Shown piece after piece: positions 29,101 through 36,893 of a stretch of 64,000 nt of DNA; the stretch's first letter is position 1; every line of letters begins with the position of its first letter. Origin of the DNA: Pseudarthrobacter oxydans. GTDB lineage: Bacteria; Actinomycetota; Actinomycetes; Actinomycetales; Micrococcaceae. The stretch spans positions 1-64,000 of the forward strand of contig NZ_JABTYH010000022.1 of assembly GCF_013314975.1 (NCBI RefSeq). Direction: 5' to 3'. A program made the translations under genes and the position numbers. The notes below the pieces were generated by a model. That model worked only from the letters and a program-made list of their open reading frames with translations. It searched no databases and had not been told where the DNA came from.

Positions 29101-29320
29101 CTACGTCGCCGGCAACCCGTCACAATGCAACGGCGAGGGCAAGTGGCTGGACGCCGGGGCAGCAGCGACGACCGACCGTTACCAGGTCTGGTACAAGACC
29201 TCGAACAACCCCACCGGTATCTGGTACCACCTGACCTCGGGCATGGCGGCCGGAAACTGGATCCGCTGCGACACCTCGAACCTTGGGTGCAACCCGCCCA
29301 ACGGCATGCCAAACCGCTAG
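23195..29320 (+). CDS. Giant membrane-anchored Ig-like / fibronectin type III surface protein
   Basis: A 2,041-residue protein. A short basic cytoplasmic tail (RRHKK) is followed by one membrane helix near residues 18-38. The next 360 residues look like a repetitive beta structure, possibly a propeller (GGVWVVSKSKNAVGRL and similar strands). From about residue 410 to 1470 come about ten tandem Ig/cadherin-like modules marked by NDSDPDGD-type acidic motifs likely to bind calcium. About five fibronectin III modules follow, and a 90-residue C-terminal domain holds four Cys (RSC, SQC, IRC, LGC). There is no sortase motif and no C-terminal helix, so it should point outward as a type II protein. 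The GTG start has AGGGG upstream. It is first in the kinase/FHA/FtsK locus and most likely its main surface product, for adhesion or cell-cell contact. Confidence 0.8.
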   Translation: MTSLLGKLGLNRRHKKMVTGTAFSAAAAVVVTGAILYPGFKTTEVELNDGGVWVVSKSKNAVGRLNYPSRVLDGAVTPASTTFDILQDAGDVFVDDETGSTLNQVSPANMRLGGDKQLPGSADVSFGSEVISVTDAASGKVWAVSPSTVNGFDEEASEPVMVGSEGIVSAVGEDDRIYSADPKSGAVTVTGVDANGEVTSSESETWAELKGAGDLQITVVGDKPVLLDAAAGRLFLPGGKRLQVENARDAKLQQGGPGSDFVAVSTPKALLKQPLDGSTAKTVTFDGEGVPAAPVQLGGCVHAAWSGANKYVRDCVNDGDDKNVDVPKASASPSYVFRVNRDLVVLNDVNSGNVWLVNQNMQLVNNWDDVVPPKNESDEQDQESADNNTINVLPDRTKPNRPPETKPDAVGVRPGRTTILSVLDNDSDPDGDVLTAAVGDSGPQAGSLQNIYGGTAFQISVPADAKPGTETFSYSASDGRGLSAGGQVTLSVVGPDENKPPQFKRGDNTTTMLVEQGKTVSQNILTDWIDPDGDDLVLLDAKADNDQDQVKVRRDGLLTFQDSGATAGKKAVEVTIWDGRDTVTGKVVVNVQPPGALAPVVNADHVTAVVGQDLVISPLKNDVDPNGGALRLAQVEANGPAELGPVTDGGTFTFRSTTPGPVYLTYIASNGPQSSQGLIRVDVESGDEAGDPVAVHDVALMPTGGSVLLDPLANDSDPSGGVLVLQSVKLPENSTASVSVINHGVLRITDILGTKDPILFEYTMSNGKKSATGSVSVVPVPAPAVVEAPQPKPDEVNVRVNDVVTIPVLENDTHPQGQELTVDPVLPQGVDPVDGKSFVSENTLRFIAGPQPKTVRAIYNAVDPQGQKSAAAVTIHILPLEGAENSRPQPRNLTARVVAAGTVRIPVPLDGIDPDGDSVQLTGIDSTPAMGTAAVGSNFIDFTAAGDGAGTDTFRYKVVDRQGAVNTGTVTVGIAPRGEVNQKPTPVDDEVRVRPGRQIAVDATGNDTDPDGDLIRILSDGIEADPALQATVSKTSGRIILLAPEEAGTVNVRYTIADDRDATAQATIRVVVDNEVPLKAPVARDDRVTSAQTMGKTAVDVPVLKNDEDPDGVGENLKVSTEATTARPGADGTMIVDLAEQPQLIPYNVEDVDGQQSTAVIWVPGLGQQVPTLAKDEVLEVVAGQSVDVDLDEWVKVREGRSPRLTQTDRIKLIGADGGDPVIGDGTGLKYTAGTDYVGPGSLTFEVTDGTGPDDPEGLKSTLSIRTKVLPDPNKNNPPELLGANVDVPKGDSASTDLGKLTSDPDAEDVEKMKYELVGGAPAGFNASIDGRTLKVSAADSSGSGTTSAVQVKAKDPRGLEATATYQLKVTASNRPKPVANDDVQDNVAAGKPVTVNVLANDANPFPETALKIIAAAAETGSGNVDVNGDSITVTPAPGFTGTMVVSYTVADKTEDPSRQATARVRLTVKDKPQAPTTPQAQSVGDQTALLNWTAPADRGSPITKYTVYGEGGFQQDCPANTCTLNGLVNNTKYHFQVSATNEFGESDRSPASAEVRPDVKPDTPLAPSMKFGDKELSITWSAPASKGSPVKSYDLEISPPPAGQNAQIQNLTAVSYVWKGLQNGVSYKVRVLARNDAKEPSEWSPYSAAEVPAGVPATPAAPSAAQAGSVGSQSQLKVSWTAPNNNGDAVSAYTLTTLRGGAVVASQQVAGTSQNVTVDNSETNYTFTVSATNKAGTSGTSAPSAAIRAVGKPGMMGTPTATLVDTGGNGGKIDVRFPVLTAAQRNGSTSDEITYKYSLTSGGGSGNIPAGGGIVAAANGTQTAVVVWAVSSRSSTAGDASPASNSVNPYGLAFAPNVTGSNSSGVGDRTVSWTWNQPDGNGRAVTGYQYSLDGGAWQDTQERRFSKTVGYSETHTLRVRAISAGQPGRIGSDTSRSGAEPPPPVPTSWNITATPVRSCTEPRKGTDSYVAGNPSQCNGEGKWLDAGAAATTDRYQVWYKTSNNPTGIWYHLTSGMAAGNWIRCDTSNLGCNPPNGMPNR

Positions 29321-29341
29321 CCCATCACCACCGACGCGACG

Positions 29342-29367
29342 ATGGGGCCTGGTCTCCCGGGCCCCAT
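29342..29367 (+). terminator. Hairpin between the FN3 gene and the MoxR gene
   Basis: ATGGGGCC and GGCCCCAT form a perfect eight-pair stem with a ten-base loop, followed by GAAAAACC. No T tract follows, so it is more likely an mRNA-stability or partial attenuation element separating expression of the giant gene from the rest. Confidence 0.4.
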
Positions 29368-29403
29368 GAAAAACCTGAAACCTTAAGTAGGAAGAGCAAC
29401 ACG

Positions 29404-30375
29404 ATGACCATGACCCCCGAGCAGGCCGCCTGGTTTGCAGACACGTTCGAGAAGCTCGTTGCCAACGTGGGACAGGCCGTGCTGGGCAAGGAACACGTCA
29501 TCCGGCTCACCTTCACGGCCATGCTGGCCGAGGGCCACGTGCTGTTCGAGGACGCCCCCGGCACCGGCAAGACCTCCCTGGCCCGGGCGCTGGCCGCCAC
29601 CGTGCAGGGCTCCAACAACCGCATCCAGTTCACCCCGGACCTGCTGCCCTCGGACGTCACCGGCGTGACCATCTACGACCAGAAGACGCAGAAGTTCGAG
29701 TTCCACAAGGGCCCGATCTTCAACAACATCGTCCTCGCGGACGAAATCAACCGTGCCTCGCCCAAGACCCAGTCGGCCCTGCTGGAGGTCATGGAGGAAT
29801 CCCGGGTCACGGTGGACGGCGTCACCTATGAAGCCGGACGGCCGTTCATGGTCATGGCCACGCAGAACCCCATCGAGCAGGCCGGCACCTACCGCCTGCC
29901 CGAGGCGCAGCTGGACCGCTTCCTGATCAAGACCTCCATCGGCTACCCGGACCACGCCTCCACCGTCCGGCTGCTGGGCGGCTCCAACCTCAAGGACCGG
30001 TCCCTGGACCTGTCCGCCGTCATCACCACCCAGGCCGTGGCAGACATGGCAGACCTGGCAGCCACCGTGCACGTGGACACCGCAGTGCTGGAGTACATCT
30101 CCAGGCTCTGCGAGGAAACCCGCAACGCCCCCGAAACCCGGCTGGGCGTCTCGGTGCGCGGCGCCCTGGCCATGGTCCGGGCAGCCAAGGTCTGGGCCGC
30201 CGGGCAAGGCCGCAACTTCGTCCTCCCGGACGACATCAAGGAACTGGCTCCCGTGGTGTGGACCCACCGCTTTGTCATGGATCCCGAAGCGGAGTTCTCG
30301 GGAGCAACCGCCGAAGCGGTGCTGACGCGGATCCTGGCGGATATCGCGGCCCCCCAGCAGCGCACCAACGCCTGA
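29404..30375 (+). CDS. MoxR-family AAA ATPase
   Basis: A 323-residue AAA+ protein of the MoxR branch. Walker A is EDAPGTGKTSLAR with Lys at residue 56, Walker B is VLADEINRAS (Asp113-Glu114), and the ATQNPIEQAGTYRLPEAQLDRF sensor 1/arginine-finger segment is canonical. MoxR proteins act as chaperones that activate or assemble complexes, usually with a DUF58 partner and sometimes a transglutaminase-like membrane protein, exactly the next two genes. AGGAAG precedes the ATG; a second ATG two codons later is possible. Confidence 0.9.
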   Translation: MTMTPEQAAWFADTFEKLVANVGQAVLGKEHVIRLTFTAMLAEGHVLFEDAPGTGKTSLARALAATVQGSNNRIQFTPDLLPSDVTGVTIYDQKTQKFEFHKGPIFNNIVLADEINRASPKTQSALLEVMEESRVTVDGVTYEAGRPFMVMATQNPIEQAGTYRLPEAQLDRFLIKTSIGYPDHASTVRLLGGSNLKDRSLDLSAVITTQAVADMADLAATVHVDTAVLEYISRLCEETRNAPETRLGVSVRGALAMVRAAKVWAAGQGRNFVLPDDIKELAPVVWTHRFVMDPEAEFSGATAEAVLTRILADIAAPQQRTNA

Positions 30376-30425
30376 CGCCCCGGCCAGGACACCACCACTT
30401 TCCACGCAACAACGAAGGCACATAT

Positions 30426-31757
30426 ATGTCCAGCGGCACCCCGTTGACCCGGCTCACGGAGCGTCTGAAGCAGCCCTTCGCCAGGAACGGCAGTCCCGGC
30501 GCCCTGCACCCCTCAGCTGTCTGGGCCGAGGCAAGGAACACCGCAGCCATGGCATCGGCCCCCGCCTGGCGTGCCGTCCGTGGAGCCTGGCTGAAGTACG
30601 CCTGGCCCGTGCTGTCAGTGGTCAGCGTCCTGGGCTGGTCAGTCCTCGCTGCCGCCATCCTGCTCTGGGCAACAGGGCAGGCGTTTGGCTGGCAGGAGGC
30701 GAAGGCCGCGGCCATCGCCGCGTTCGTCATGTTCGTGATTGCGGTGGGGTTCGTCCTGGGCCGCTCGTCCTATGGCGTGGTCCTTGACCTGGCCCGGACC
30801 CGTGTGGCGGTGGGGGACAGCGCCGTTGGCAGCATCGCGGTCTCCAACACCTCCGCCCGGCCGCTGTTGCCCGCCGCCCTGGAATTGCCGGTGGGCAGCG
30901 CCACCGCCGTGTTCCACCTGCCGCGGATGAAGCCGCAGCAGGTCCACGAGGACCTCTTCACCATTCCCACCGCGCGCCGTGCCGTGATCGTCGTCGGCCC
31001 CGTCAGGTCGGTCCGGGCGGACCCGCTGCACCTTTTGCGCCGCCAGGTCCTGTGGACCGAACCGGAGGACCTGTTCGTCCACCCGCGCACAGTGGCACTG
31101 GCCGGTTCGGCGGCCGGATTCATCCGGGACCTCGAAGGCATGCCCACCACGGACCTCTCCAGCGCGGACGTGTCCTTCCACGCGCTGCGCGACTATGTGC
31201 CGGGGGATGACCGGCGGCACATCCACTGGAAAACAACGGCCCGGACCAACAAGCTCATGGTGCGCCAGTTCGAGGAAACCCGCCGCGCCCACCTGGCCAT
31301 CTCGCTGTCCATCAACACCGACGAGTACGCCTCGGAAACCGAGTTCGAGATGGCCGTCTCCGCCGCCGCCTCCATCGGCAGGCAGGCCATCCGCGAGCAG
31401 CGTGAGCTGGACGTCCTCACGCAGAAAGGCCCGCTGCGCTGCGAAACCGGGCGGAACCTGCTGGACGACATGACACGGATCATCGGCGCGCCCATGCGCC
31501 GGACCGCCGTCGACCTTGCCAGGACCCTGGCCGACACTGTTCCCAACGCCTCCGTGGTGTTTTTTGTGGTGGGCAGCCACGTGACCGCCACGCAGCTGCG
31601 TTCCGCCGCCGCTTCCGTGCCTCCGGGCGTCCGCAGCCTCGCCGTCCGGGTGGAGGCCGGCGCCTCTCCCACGCGGGCGAACATCGCAGACCTCACCGTG
31701 CTGACGCTCGGAGACCTGACTGACCTGGCCATTGTGCTGAGAAAGGCCGCAGCATGA
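30426..31757 (+). CDS. DUF58 domain membrane protein
   Basis: A 443-residue protein with two membrane helices (about residues 58-78 and 87-107), a beta-rich region (DLARTRVAVGDSAVGSIAV) and the DUF58 signature YVPGDDRRHIHWKTTART near residue 258, which precedes a von Willebrand-A-like fold. DUF58 proteins are the usual partners of MoxR ATPases. The stop overlaps the start of the transglutaminase-like gene (ATGA), so the two are made together. Its specific role here is unknown. Confidence 0.87.
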   Translation: MSSGTPLTRLTERLKQPFARNGSPGALHPSAVWAEARNTAAMASAPAWRAVRGAWLKYAWPVLSVVSVLGWSVLAAAILLWATGQAFGWQEAKAAAIAAFVMFVIAVGFVLGRSSYGVVLDLARTRVAVGDSAVGSIAVSNTSARPLLPAALELPVGSATAVFHLPRMKPQQVHEDLFTIPTARRAVIVVGPVRSVRADPLHLLRRQVLWTEPEDLFVHPRTVALAGSAAGFIRDLEGMPTTDLSSADVSFHALRDYVPGDDRRHIHWKTTARTNKLMVRQFEETRRAHLAISLSINTDEYASETEFEMAVSAAASIGRQAIREQRELDVLTQKGPLRCETGRNLLDDMTRIIGAPMRRTAVDLARTLADTVPNASVVFFVVGSHVTATQLRSAAASVPPGVRSLAVRVEAGASPTRANIADLTVLTLGDLTDLAIVLRKAAA

Positions 31758-34387
31758 CCTCCCCGGAAGGCCTGCGCCCGCGCAGCACGCGCCCCCGCGC
31801 CAGCCAAACCCGCACCGCACAGCCGCGCACCATCCGCATCGCACCCCGGGACCAGGCAGACTCCGCCTTTGCCAACGGGCAGCCGTTCTGGCACTTTGTG
31901 CTCGACGCCGGCGCACTGACGGTGCTGCTGGGGCTGGGCCTGCTCGGGTTCGGGCTCAGTTTCGGCGGCGACCCCTACTACCTGCTGTCCGGCTTCGGCG
32001 GAATCTTCCTGGGGCTGGCCCTGGGCGCTTTGAACGCACACCTGCGCCTCGGGCTGCTCATCACCACGGCACTGGCCCTGGGCGCCTACCTGGTCTTCGG
32101 TACCCTGCTGGCGGTTCCCGATTCCGCCATCGCCGGCTTCGTCCCCACCCTGGACTCGCTCCGCATCCTCCTGCTGGGGATTGTGTTTGCCTGGAAGGAC
32201 ATGCTGACGGTCGGTGTCCCCGTGGGCACCGCGGGCGGTGTGCTGATCGTTCCATTCCTGAGCTCCATGATCACCGCGCTGGTGGCCGCCATCCTGACCT
32301 GGAGGCTTCGTAGCCCCTACTTCCCGCTCCTGCCCGTGCTGGTCCTGTTCGTCACCGGCATCGCCTTCAGCACCAACGCCGCCTTCCTCACCGTGGAACG
32401 AGGCATTGGCCTCACCGTGCTGGGGATCGCCTGGGCCACCTTCCGCAGGGACGCGCTCCGGAAGAACTCCACCCGGAAGGTTTCCGTCAACAACCCGCAG
32501 ACAGATACCGCCACCGCGCAGCGCGCCAGGCTCCGCCGGCTGGGAATGGCGGCCGGCGTCATCGCCGTCAGCGTGGCCGTCACCGCGCTCGCCGCACCCC
32601 TGGTCACGGCGGGCAACGACCGGAAGGTCCTCCGGAACGTCGTGGTCCCGCCGTTCGATCCCAAGGACTACATCACACCCCTCGCAAGCTTCCGGACCTT
32701 CGTCAAGGACAAGAAGGACGACACCCTGTTCGTGGTCCAGGGCCTGCCGCGCGACGGCCGCGTCCGGCTGGGTGCCCTGGATTCCTTCAACGGCACCAAC
32801 TACACGATGGACCCCAACGGCTCCGGCAACTTCAGCAAGGTGGGAGACACCGAATCGATCAACACCCTGGCCGATACCTCCGGCGTTGTTCCCACCAACG
32901 ACTACGCCATCAACATCACCGTTGAGGACTACCAGGGCTTCTTTGTCCCCGGCGGCCGCAAGACCACCGGGCTGAGCTTCGACGACACCGCCTCAGCCGC
33001 GGCATCCGGCCTCTACTTCAACTCCGGCACCGACACCGCCGTCACCACCAACGGGTTGTCCCGCGGCGACTCCTACCGGGTGCAGGTCTCGGACCCCGTA
33101 AAGCTGGAACACGGGCAGCTGGCGCAGTACGACTTTGCGAAGCTGTCCCTTCCCGGCGCCGTGGAAGTGCCGCCGGTGGTGGGATCACAGGCCAACGACC
33201 TCTCCTCCGACGCGCCCACGCCCATCGACCGGGTCCGCCAGATTGAGGCCCATTTCCAGAAAACCGGGGCCTTCAGCAACGGGCTGGTCAGCGAGGGCCA
33301 GCTGCCCAGCGTCTCCGGCCACGGATCCGCCCGGATCAGGGACCTCCTCACGGCCAAGCAGATGCTCGGCGACGACGAGCAGTACGCCGTGGCCATGTCC
33401 CTGATGCTGCGCCACCTCGGCATCCCGTCCCGCGTGGTGATGGGCTTCTACCCTGAACCCACCAGCCCCGAGAACGGTGCGGGCGAGGTCAGGATCACCG
33501 GCAAGGACGTCCACGCGTGGGTTGAAGTGGCGTTCGAACGGGTGGGCTGGGTGAGCTTCGACCCCACGCCGCCCAAGGACAATATCCCCATCCCGCCGGA
33601 CCCGGAAAACAAGTCCAAGCCCAAACCGCAGGTGCTGCAGCCGCCGCCCCCGCCGCAGGAGCCGGCGGACCTCCCGCCGGACTCCTCACCCGACGCGCTG
33701 GATGCGGATGAGAAGAAGAACAACCCCTGGCTCTTCTGGGGCGCGCTGCTGGGGGCCCTGGGCATCGCCCTGATCCCGCTGGCCGTCCTTCTCTTGCCGC
33801 TGCTGCTGATTGCCCTGCTGAAGTCCCGGCGGCGGAAGTCGCGGTTCAGTGAAGGCCATCCCGCGCAGCGCGTGGGCGGCGGCTGGAGCGAGGTGGTCAG
33901 CCTGGCCACCGACATGGGTGCCGCCGTTGACTCCCGGGCCACGCGGCGCGAAAGCGCAGCGGTCCTTGCCGAGGCGTTCCCCGCCGCGGGCGGCACCACC
34001 ACCCTGCTGGCAAGGCGTGCGGACGCGTCCATCTTTGGCGCTGGCCAGCCGAGTGAGGAGGAGGTGCGCGAGTACTGGACCATCGTGGACAGCTCCCTGC
34101 AGGAGATGACCTCGACGGCCGGCTTCTGGCGCCGGCAGCAGGCGAGGTTCTCGCCACGGTCGCTCCTGGCCGATGCCCGCAGCGCCCTGGCGCTGGGTGG
34201 CCCGCTGGCACTGCCTTCCCTCAAGGCCCTCAACCCGGCGTCCCGCCGTCGTACGGGGTCGGCTGCCACCGGTCAGGGTGGGACTGCGCCGGAGCGGAAT
34301 GAGCCGCAGGGTCCTGCTGCGGAGGGGACTCCGGAGCAGGACCGCACGACGCCGGAACCACCCCGGCAGGGACCCGCGGCACCGTGA
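31754..34387 (+). CDS. Transglutaminase-fold membrane protein (DUF3488/TgpA-like), catalytic Cys replaced
   Basis: An 877-residue protein. Several N-terminal membrane helices (about residues 35-220, plus one near 265) match the DUF3488 domain of TgpA-like proteins. An extracytoplasmic region holds the transglutaminase core, and a last helix near residues 660-685 leads to a cytoplasmic tail. The core aligns well: GDDEQYA, LGIPSRVVMGF, VHAWVEV and FDPTPP. The usual nucleophilic Cys of GDCxxxA is Asp541, while the His and Asp of the triad remain. It is therefore probably a non-catalytic, binding version of the fold. A Pro-rich segment separates core and helix. It is coupled at both ends (ATGA, GTGA) to its neighbours. 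Confidence 0.85.
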   Translation: MTSPEGLRPRSTRPRASQTRTAQPRTIRIAPRDQADSAFANGQPFWHFVLDAGALTVLLGLGLLGFGLSFGGDPYYLLSGFGGIFLGLALGALNAHLRLGLLITTALALGAYLVFGTLLAVPDSAIAGFVPTLDSLRILLLGIVFAWKDMLTVGVPVGTAGGVLIVPFLSSMITALVAAILTWRLRSPYFPLLPVLVLFVTGIAFSTNAAFLTVERGIGLTVLGIAWATFRRDALRKNSTRKVSVNNPQTDTATAQRARLRRLGMAAGVIAVSVAVTALAAPLVTAGNDRKVLRNVVVPPFDPKDYITPLASFRTFVKDKKDDTLFVVQGLPRDGRVRLGALDSFNGTNYTMDPNGSGNFSKVGDTESINTLADTSGVVPTNDYAINITVEDYQGFFVPGGRKTTGLSFDDTASAAASGLYFNSGTDTAVTTNGLSRGDSYRVQVSDPVKLEHGQLAQYDFAKLSLPGAVEVPPVVGSQANDLSSDAPTPIDRVRQIEAHFQKTGAFSNGLVSEGQLPSVSGHGSARIRDLLTAKQMLGDDEQYAVAMSLMLRHLGIPSRVVMGFYPEPTSPENGAGEVRITGKDVHAWVEVAFERVGWVSFDPTPPKDNIPIPPDPENKSKPKPQVLQPPPPPQEPADLPPDSSPDALDADEKKNNPWLFWGALLGALGIALIPLAVLLLPLLLIALLKSRRRKSRFSEGHPAQRVGGGWSEVVSLATDMGAAVDSRATRRESAAVLAEAFPAAGGTTTLLARRADASIFGAGQPSEEEVREYWTIVDSSLQEMTSTAGFWRRQQARFSPRSLLADARSALALGGPLALPSLKALNPASRRRTGSAATGQGGTAPERNEPQGPAAEGTPEQDRTTPEPPRQGPAAP

Positions 34388-35976
34388 CGGCGGACCTCCA
34401 GACGTGCCCCCGCTGCCGGCAGGCCATCCGCGCGGGGGCGGCCTTCTGCACCTCCTGCGGAGCGCCACTGCCCAACCGGGCGGCGCGCAGCGCCCGCACC
34501 CTGCAGCCCGGCGGCGCCGCGGCCCGCGAACCCCTGCACGCGGCGCCGGCTGCCCACGGAACAGGGATTCCCGGTACTATCCCGGTAGTACAAAGATCCC
34601 CGGCTGCCCAGGCCGCGGATCCACTCAACGCAGGCACCGGGCGGGGGAGCGCCGGCGGTACCACCGCGCAGTCGGGGTCCGTCCCAGGGGGAGGAACGGG
34701 AATGGGAGTGAACCTTCAGCTTGCCCCGGCCACGGCCGGCAAGCGGCTCGGCGCTGCCGTCATTGACTGGCTGCCGCCACTGGCCGTCCTGGTGGTGACG
34801 TTTGCCATCGGCTTTGCCGGGATCACGCGGACCCGCAGCGGGCAGTTCATCACCTATGACACGGCGTCGCTGGTGCTGTCTGGCGGCATCGGCCTGGCGC
34901 TGACGGCTGTGTACCTCTTCACAGTCATGGGCATTGAAGCCAGGACGGGCAAGACCCCCGGGAACCTGCTCATGGGCATCCGCAGCGCGGACAACGACGG
35001 CTATGCGCCAGGCGCCGGCACGGTGTTCCTCCGGGGACTTATCACCGGTGCCGGGATCATCCTGGCGCTGCTGGCGGCCGTCCTGGTGGTGGTCTTCCGG
35101 TGGTTCGAGCCCGCCCTGTTCATCCTTGCGCCGCTGGTGCTTGCGGGCGCGGCCTGGGCCGTGCTGGTGGTGGTGTCCAGCCACTGGGACAAGAACAGCG
35201 GCCTGCGCGGCTGGCACGACAAAGCAGCCAAAGCACTGGTCTTCGATGTGAAGGCCGGCCGGAACCCCATCACCACGGGCGGCATCCAGGGCCCTTACAG
35301 CTTCGCGCCGCTGGACCTTCCCCCGGTGCAGCAGGTGCTCTCCCCGGTGGCCGGCCCCCAACCAGCTCCGGCGCCGCCAGGCCCCGTGGTGGCATCCGCG
35401 CCTGCCTCGCCTGCCCGGACGCCGTCCGCCCCGACGCCGCCGTCGCAGACCATGCCTTACGCCCAGCCGGCGTCCTTCGCCCCGCCGGCTGCTCATGCGC
35501 CAGCCGGCCAGCCTGTTCCCGGCGGCCTCCCTGTGCCCGCTGCCCCGTCCCTTCCCGTTCAGGGTGGGCAGGGCACGCAGCACCACGTGGACGACGACGT
35601 CGAACGCACCCAGGTGCGGCCGGGCGCAGGCGGTCCGGCGCCCGTCGCTGTGCTGCGGATCCGGCTGGACGACGGCCGCGACTTCCAGCTGGACCGGAGC
35701 GTCCTGGTGGGCCGCAACCCCGTGGGCCAGGCGGGCGAACAGCATGCCCAGCTCCTCGCCGTCGACGATCCCGGCCGCTCCATCTCCAAGACCCACCTCC
35801 ACCTGCTGACCGATGGCGCAGGAATCTGGGTGACGGACCGGAACTCCACGAACGGCAGCGCCGTGACCACCCCCGACGGCGCCAGGACGCCCCTCGCGCC
35901 GGGGGTCCCCACTTTTGTTACCCCGGGATCCAGTGTCCACTTCGGAGACCGGACCTTTTACCTAGGACAGGCATGA
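34384..35976 (+). CDS. Zinc-ribbon / RDD / FHA domain membrane protein
   Basis: A 530-residue protein with three parts. The N-terminal zinc ribbon (CPRCRQAI...FCTSCGAP) has two CxxC pairs. An RDD membrane domain of about four helices starts at KRLGAAVIDWLPP. After a Pro/Ala-rich linker of about 100 residues, a C-terminal FHA domain has all phosphothreonine-binding residues (VGRNP, SISKTH, NSTNGS). It can thus bring a phospho-threonine partner of the locus kinase to the membrane. The GTG start overlaps the previous stop (GTGA) and the stop overlaps the PP2C start (ATGA). Confidence 0.86.
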   Translation: MTADLQTCPRCRQAIRAGAAFCTSCGAPLPNRAARSARTLQPGGAAAREPLHAAPAAHGTGIPGTIPVVQRSPAAQAADPLNAGTGRGSAGGTTAQSGSVPGGGTGMGVNLQLAPATAGKRLGAAVIDWLPPLAVLVVTFAIGFAGITRTRSGQFITYDTASLVLSGGIGLALTAVYLFTVMGIEARTGKTPGNLLMGIRSADNDGYAPGAGTVFLRGLITGAGIILALLAAVLVVVFRWFEPALFILAPLVLAGAAWAVLVVVSSHWDKNSGLRGWHDKAAKALVFDVKAGRNPITTGGIQGPYSFAPLDLPPVQQVLSPVAGPQPAPAPPGPVVASAPASPARTPSAPTPPSQTMPYAQPASFAPPAAHAPAGQPVPGGLPVPAAPSLPVQGGQGTQHHVDDDVERTQVRPGAGGPAPVAVLRIRLDDGRDFQLDRSVLVGRNPVGQAGEQHAQLLAVDDPGRSISKTHLHLLTDGAGIWVTDRNSTNGSAVTTPDGARTPLAPGVPTFVTPGSSVHFGDRTFYLGQA

Positions 35977-36893
35977 ACCAACAGCCCGCCAGCGTTCCCT
36001 CCACCTTCCAGCCGGGCCTCAGCCTGGGCTACGGCTACGGGACAGACCGGGGACTCCGCCGGGAGTTGAACGAGGATTCCTACATCGCTTCCGATCCTGT
36101 GTTTGCCGTGGCAGACGGGATGGGAGGCCATGAGGCAGGCGAAGTGGCCAGCGGCATGTGCGTCCGCGCCCTCGCTGCCATCCCGCAGCTCGCCACAGGT
36201 GAACGGACCGTCACCGCAGCCGTCCTGCAGCAGTACCTGATCCAGGCGGACACCGCCATCCGCGAGGCCACCGGGGCGCGCGCCGGAACCACCCTGGCCG
36301 GTGCCGTGGTGGTGGAACAGATGGGCATGCCCTACTGGCTGGTGATGAACATCGGGGATTCCCGCACCTACCGCCTCAGCCAGGGCCGGTTTGTCCAGAT
36401 CAGCGTGGACCACTCCGAGGTGCAGGAACTGGTGGACGCGGGGGAGATCACCGCCGAACAGGCCACCGTCCATCCCCGCCGCCACGTGGTGACCCGCGCG
36501 CTTGGCACGGGAGACGAGACCGAGGCCGACTATTGGCTGCTCCCCGTGGAGGAAGGCGACCGGGTCCTGGTCTGCTCGGACGGCCTCACCGGCGAGCTGA
36601 CGGACGATCACATCCTCCGCATCCTCAGCACGGTGGGTGACCCCCAGGAAGCCGCCGATGCCCTGATCCAGGCCGCGCTCCGGAGCGGGGGGAGCGACAA
36701 CATCACGGTGATCGTGGTGGATGCCAGGAATGTCCTGAATGACGCCGGTGCAGCCACCACCGCACCGCGGCGCGACCCTGATGTGGAAGATGAAGACACG
36801 CTGCCGCGGTCGCAGGCGGCACAGGCTGGGCCCCAACCCGGCAGCGAAGCAGCCGTGCACCAGGAAGGGGAGCCTTCCGATGACCGGCACTAG
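35973..36893 (+). CDS. PP2C-family Ser/Thr protein phosphatase
   Basis: A 306-residue soluble PP2C (PPM) phosphatase. The metal-binding residues are all present: LNEDSY, VADGMGGHEAGE, NIGDSRTY, VCSDGLTGEL and GGSDNITVIVV. The C-terminal 50 residues are low-complexity. There is no membrane helix, unlike the PstP/PrpC phosphatase of actinobacterial cell-division operons, so this is a cytoplasmic phosphatase dedicated to the locus. It should reverse phosphorylation by the kinase at 38838. Start and stop overlap both neighbours, the downstream one by 14 bases. Confidence 0.92.
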   Translation: MNQQPASVPSTFQPGLSLGYGYGTDRGLRRELNEDSYIASDPVFAVADGMGGHEAGEVASGMCVRALAAIPQLATGERTVTAAVLQQYLIQADTAIREATGARAGTTLAGAVVVEQMGMPYWLVMNIGDSRTYRLSQGRFVQISVDHSEVQELVDAGEITAEQATVHPRRHVVTRALGTGDETEADYWLLPVEEGDRVLVCSDGLTGELTDDHILRILSTVGDPQEAADALIQAALRSGGSDNITVIVVDARNVLNDAGAATTAPRRDPDVEDEDTLPRSQAAQAGPQPGSEAAVHQEGEPSDDRH

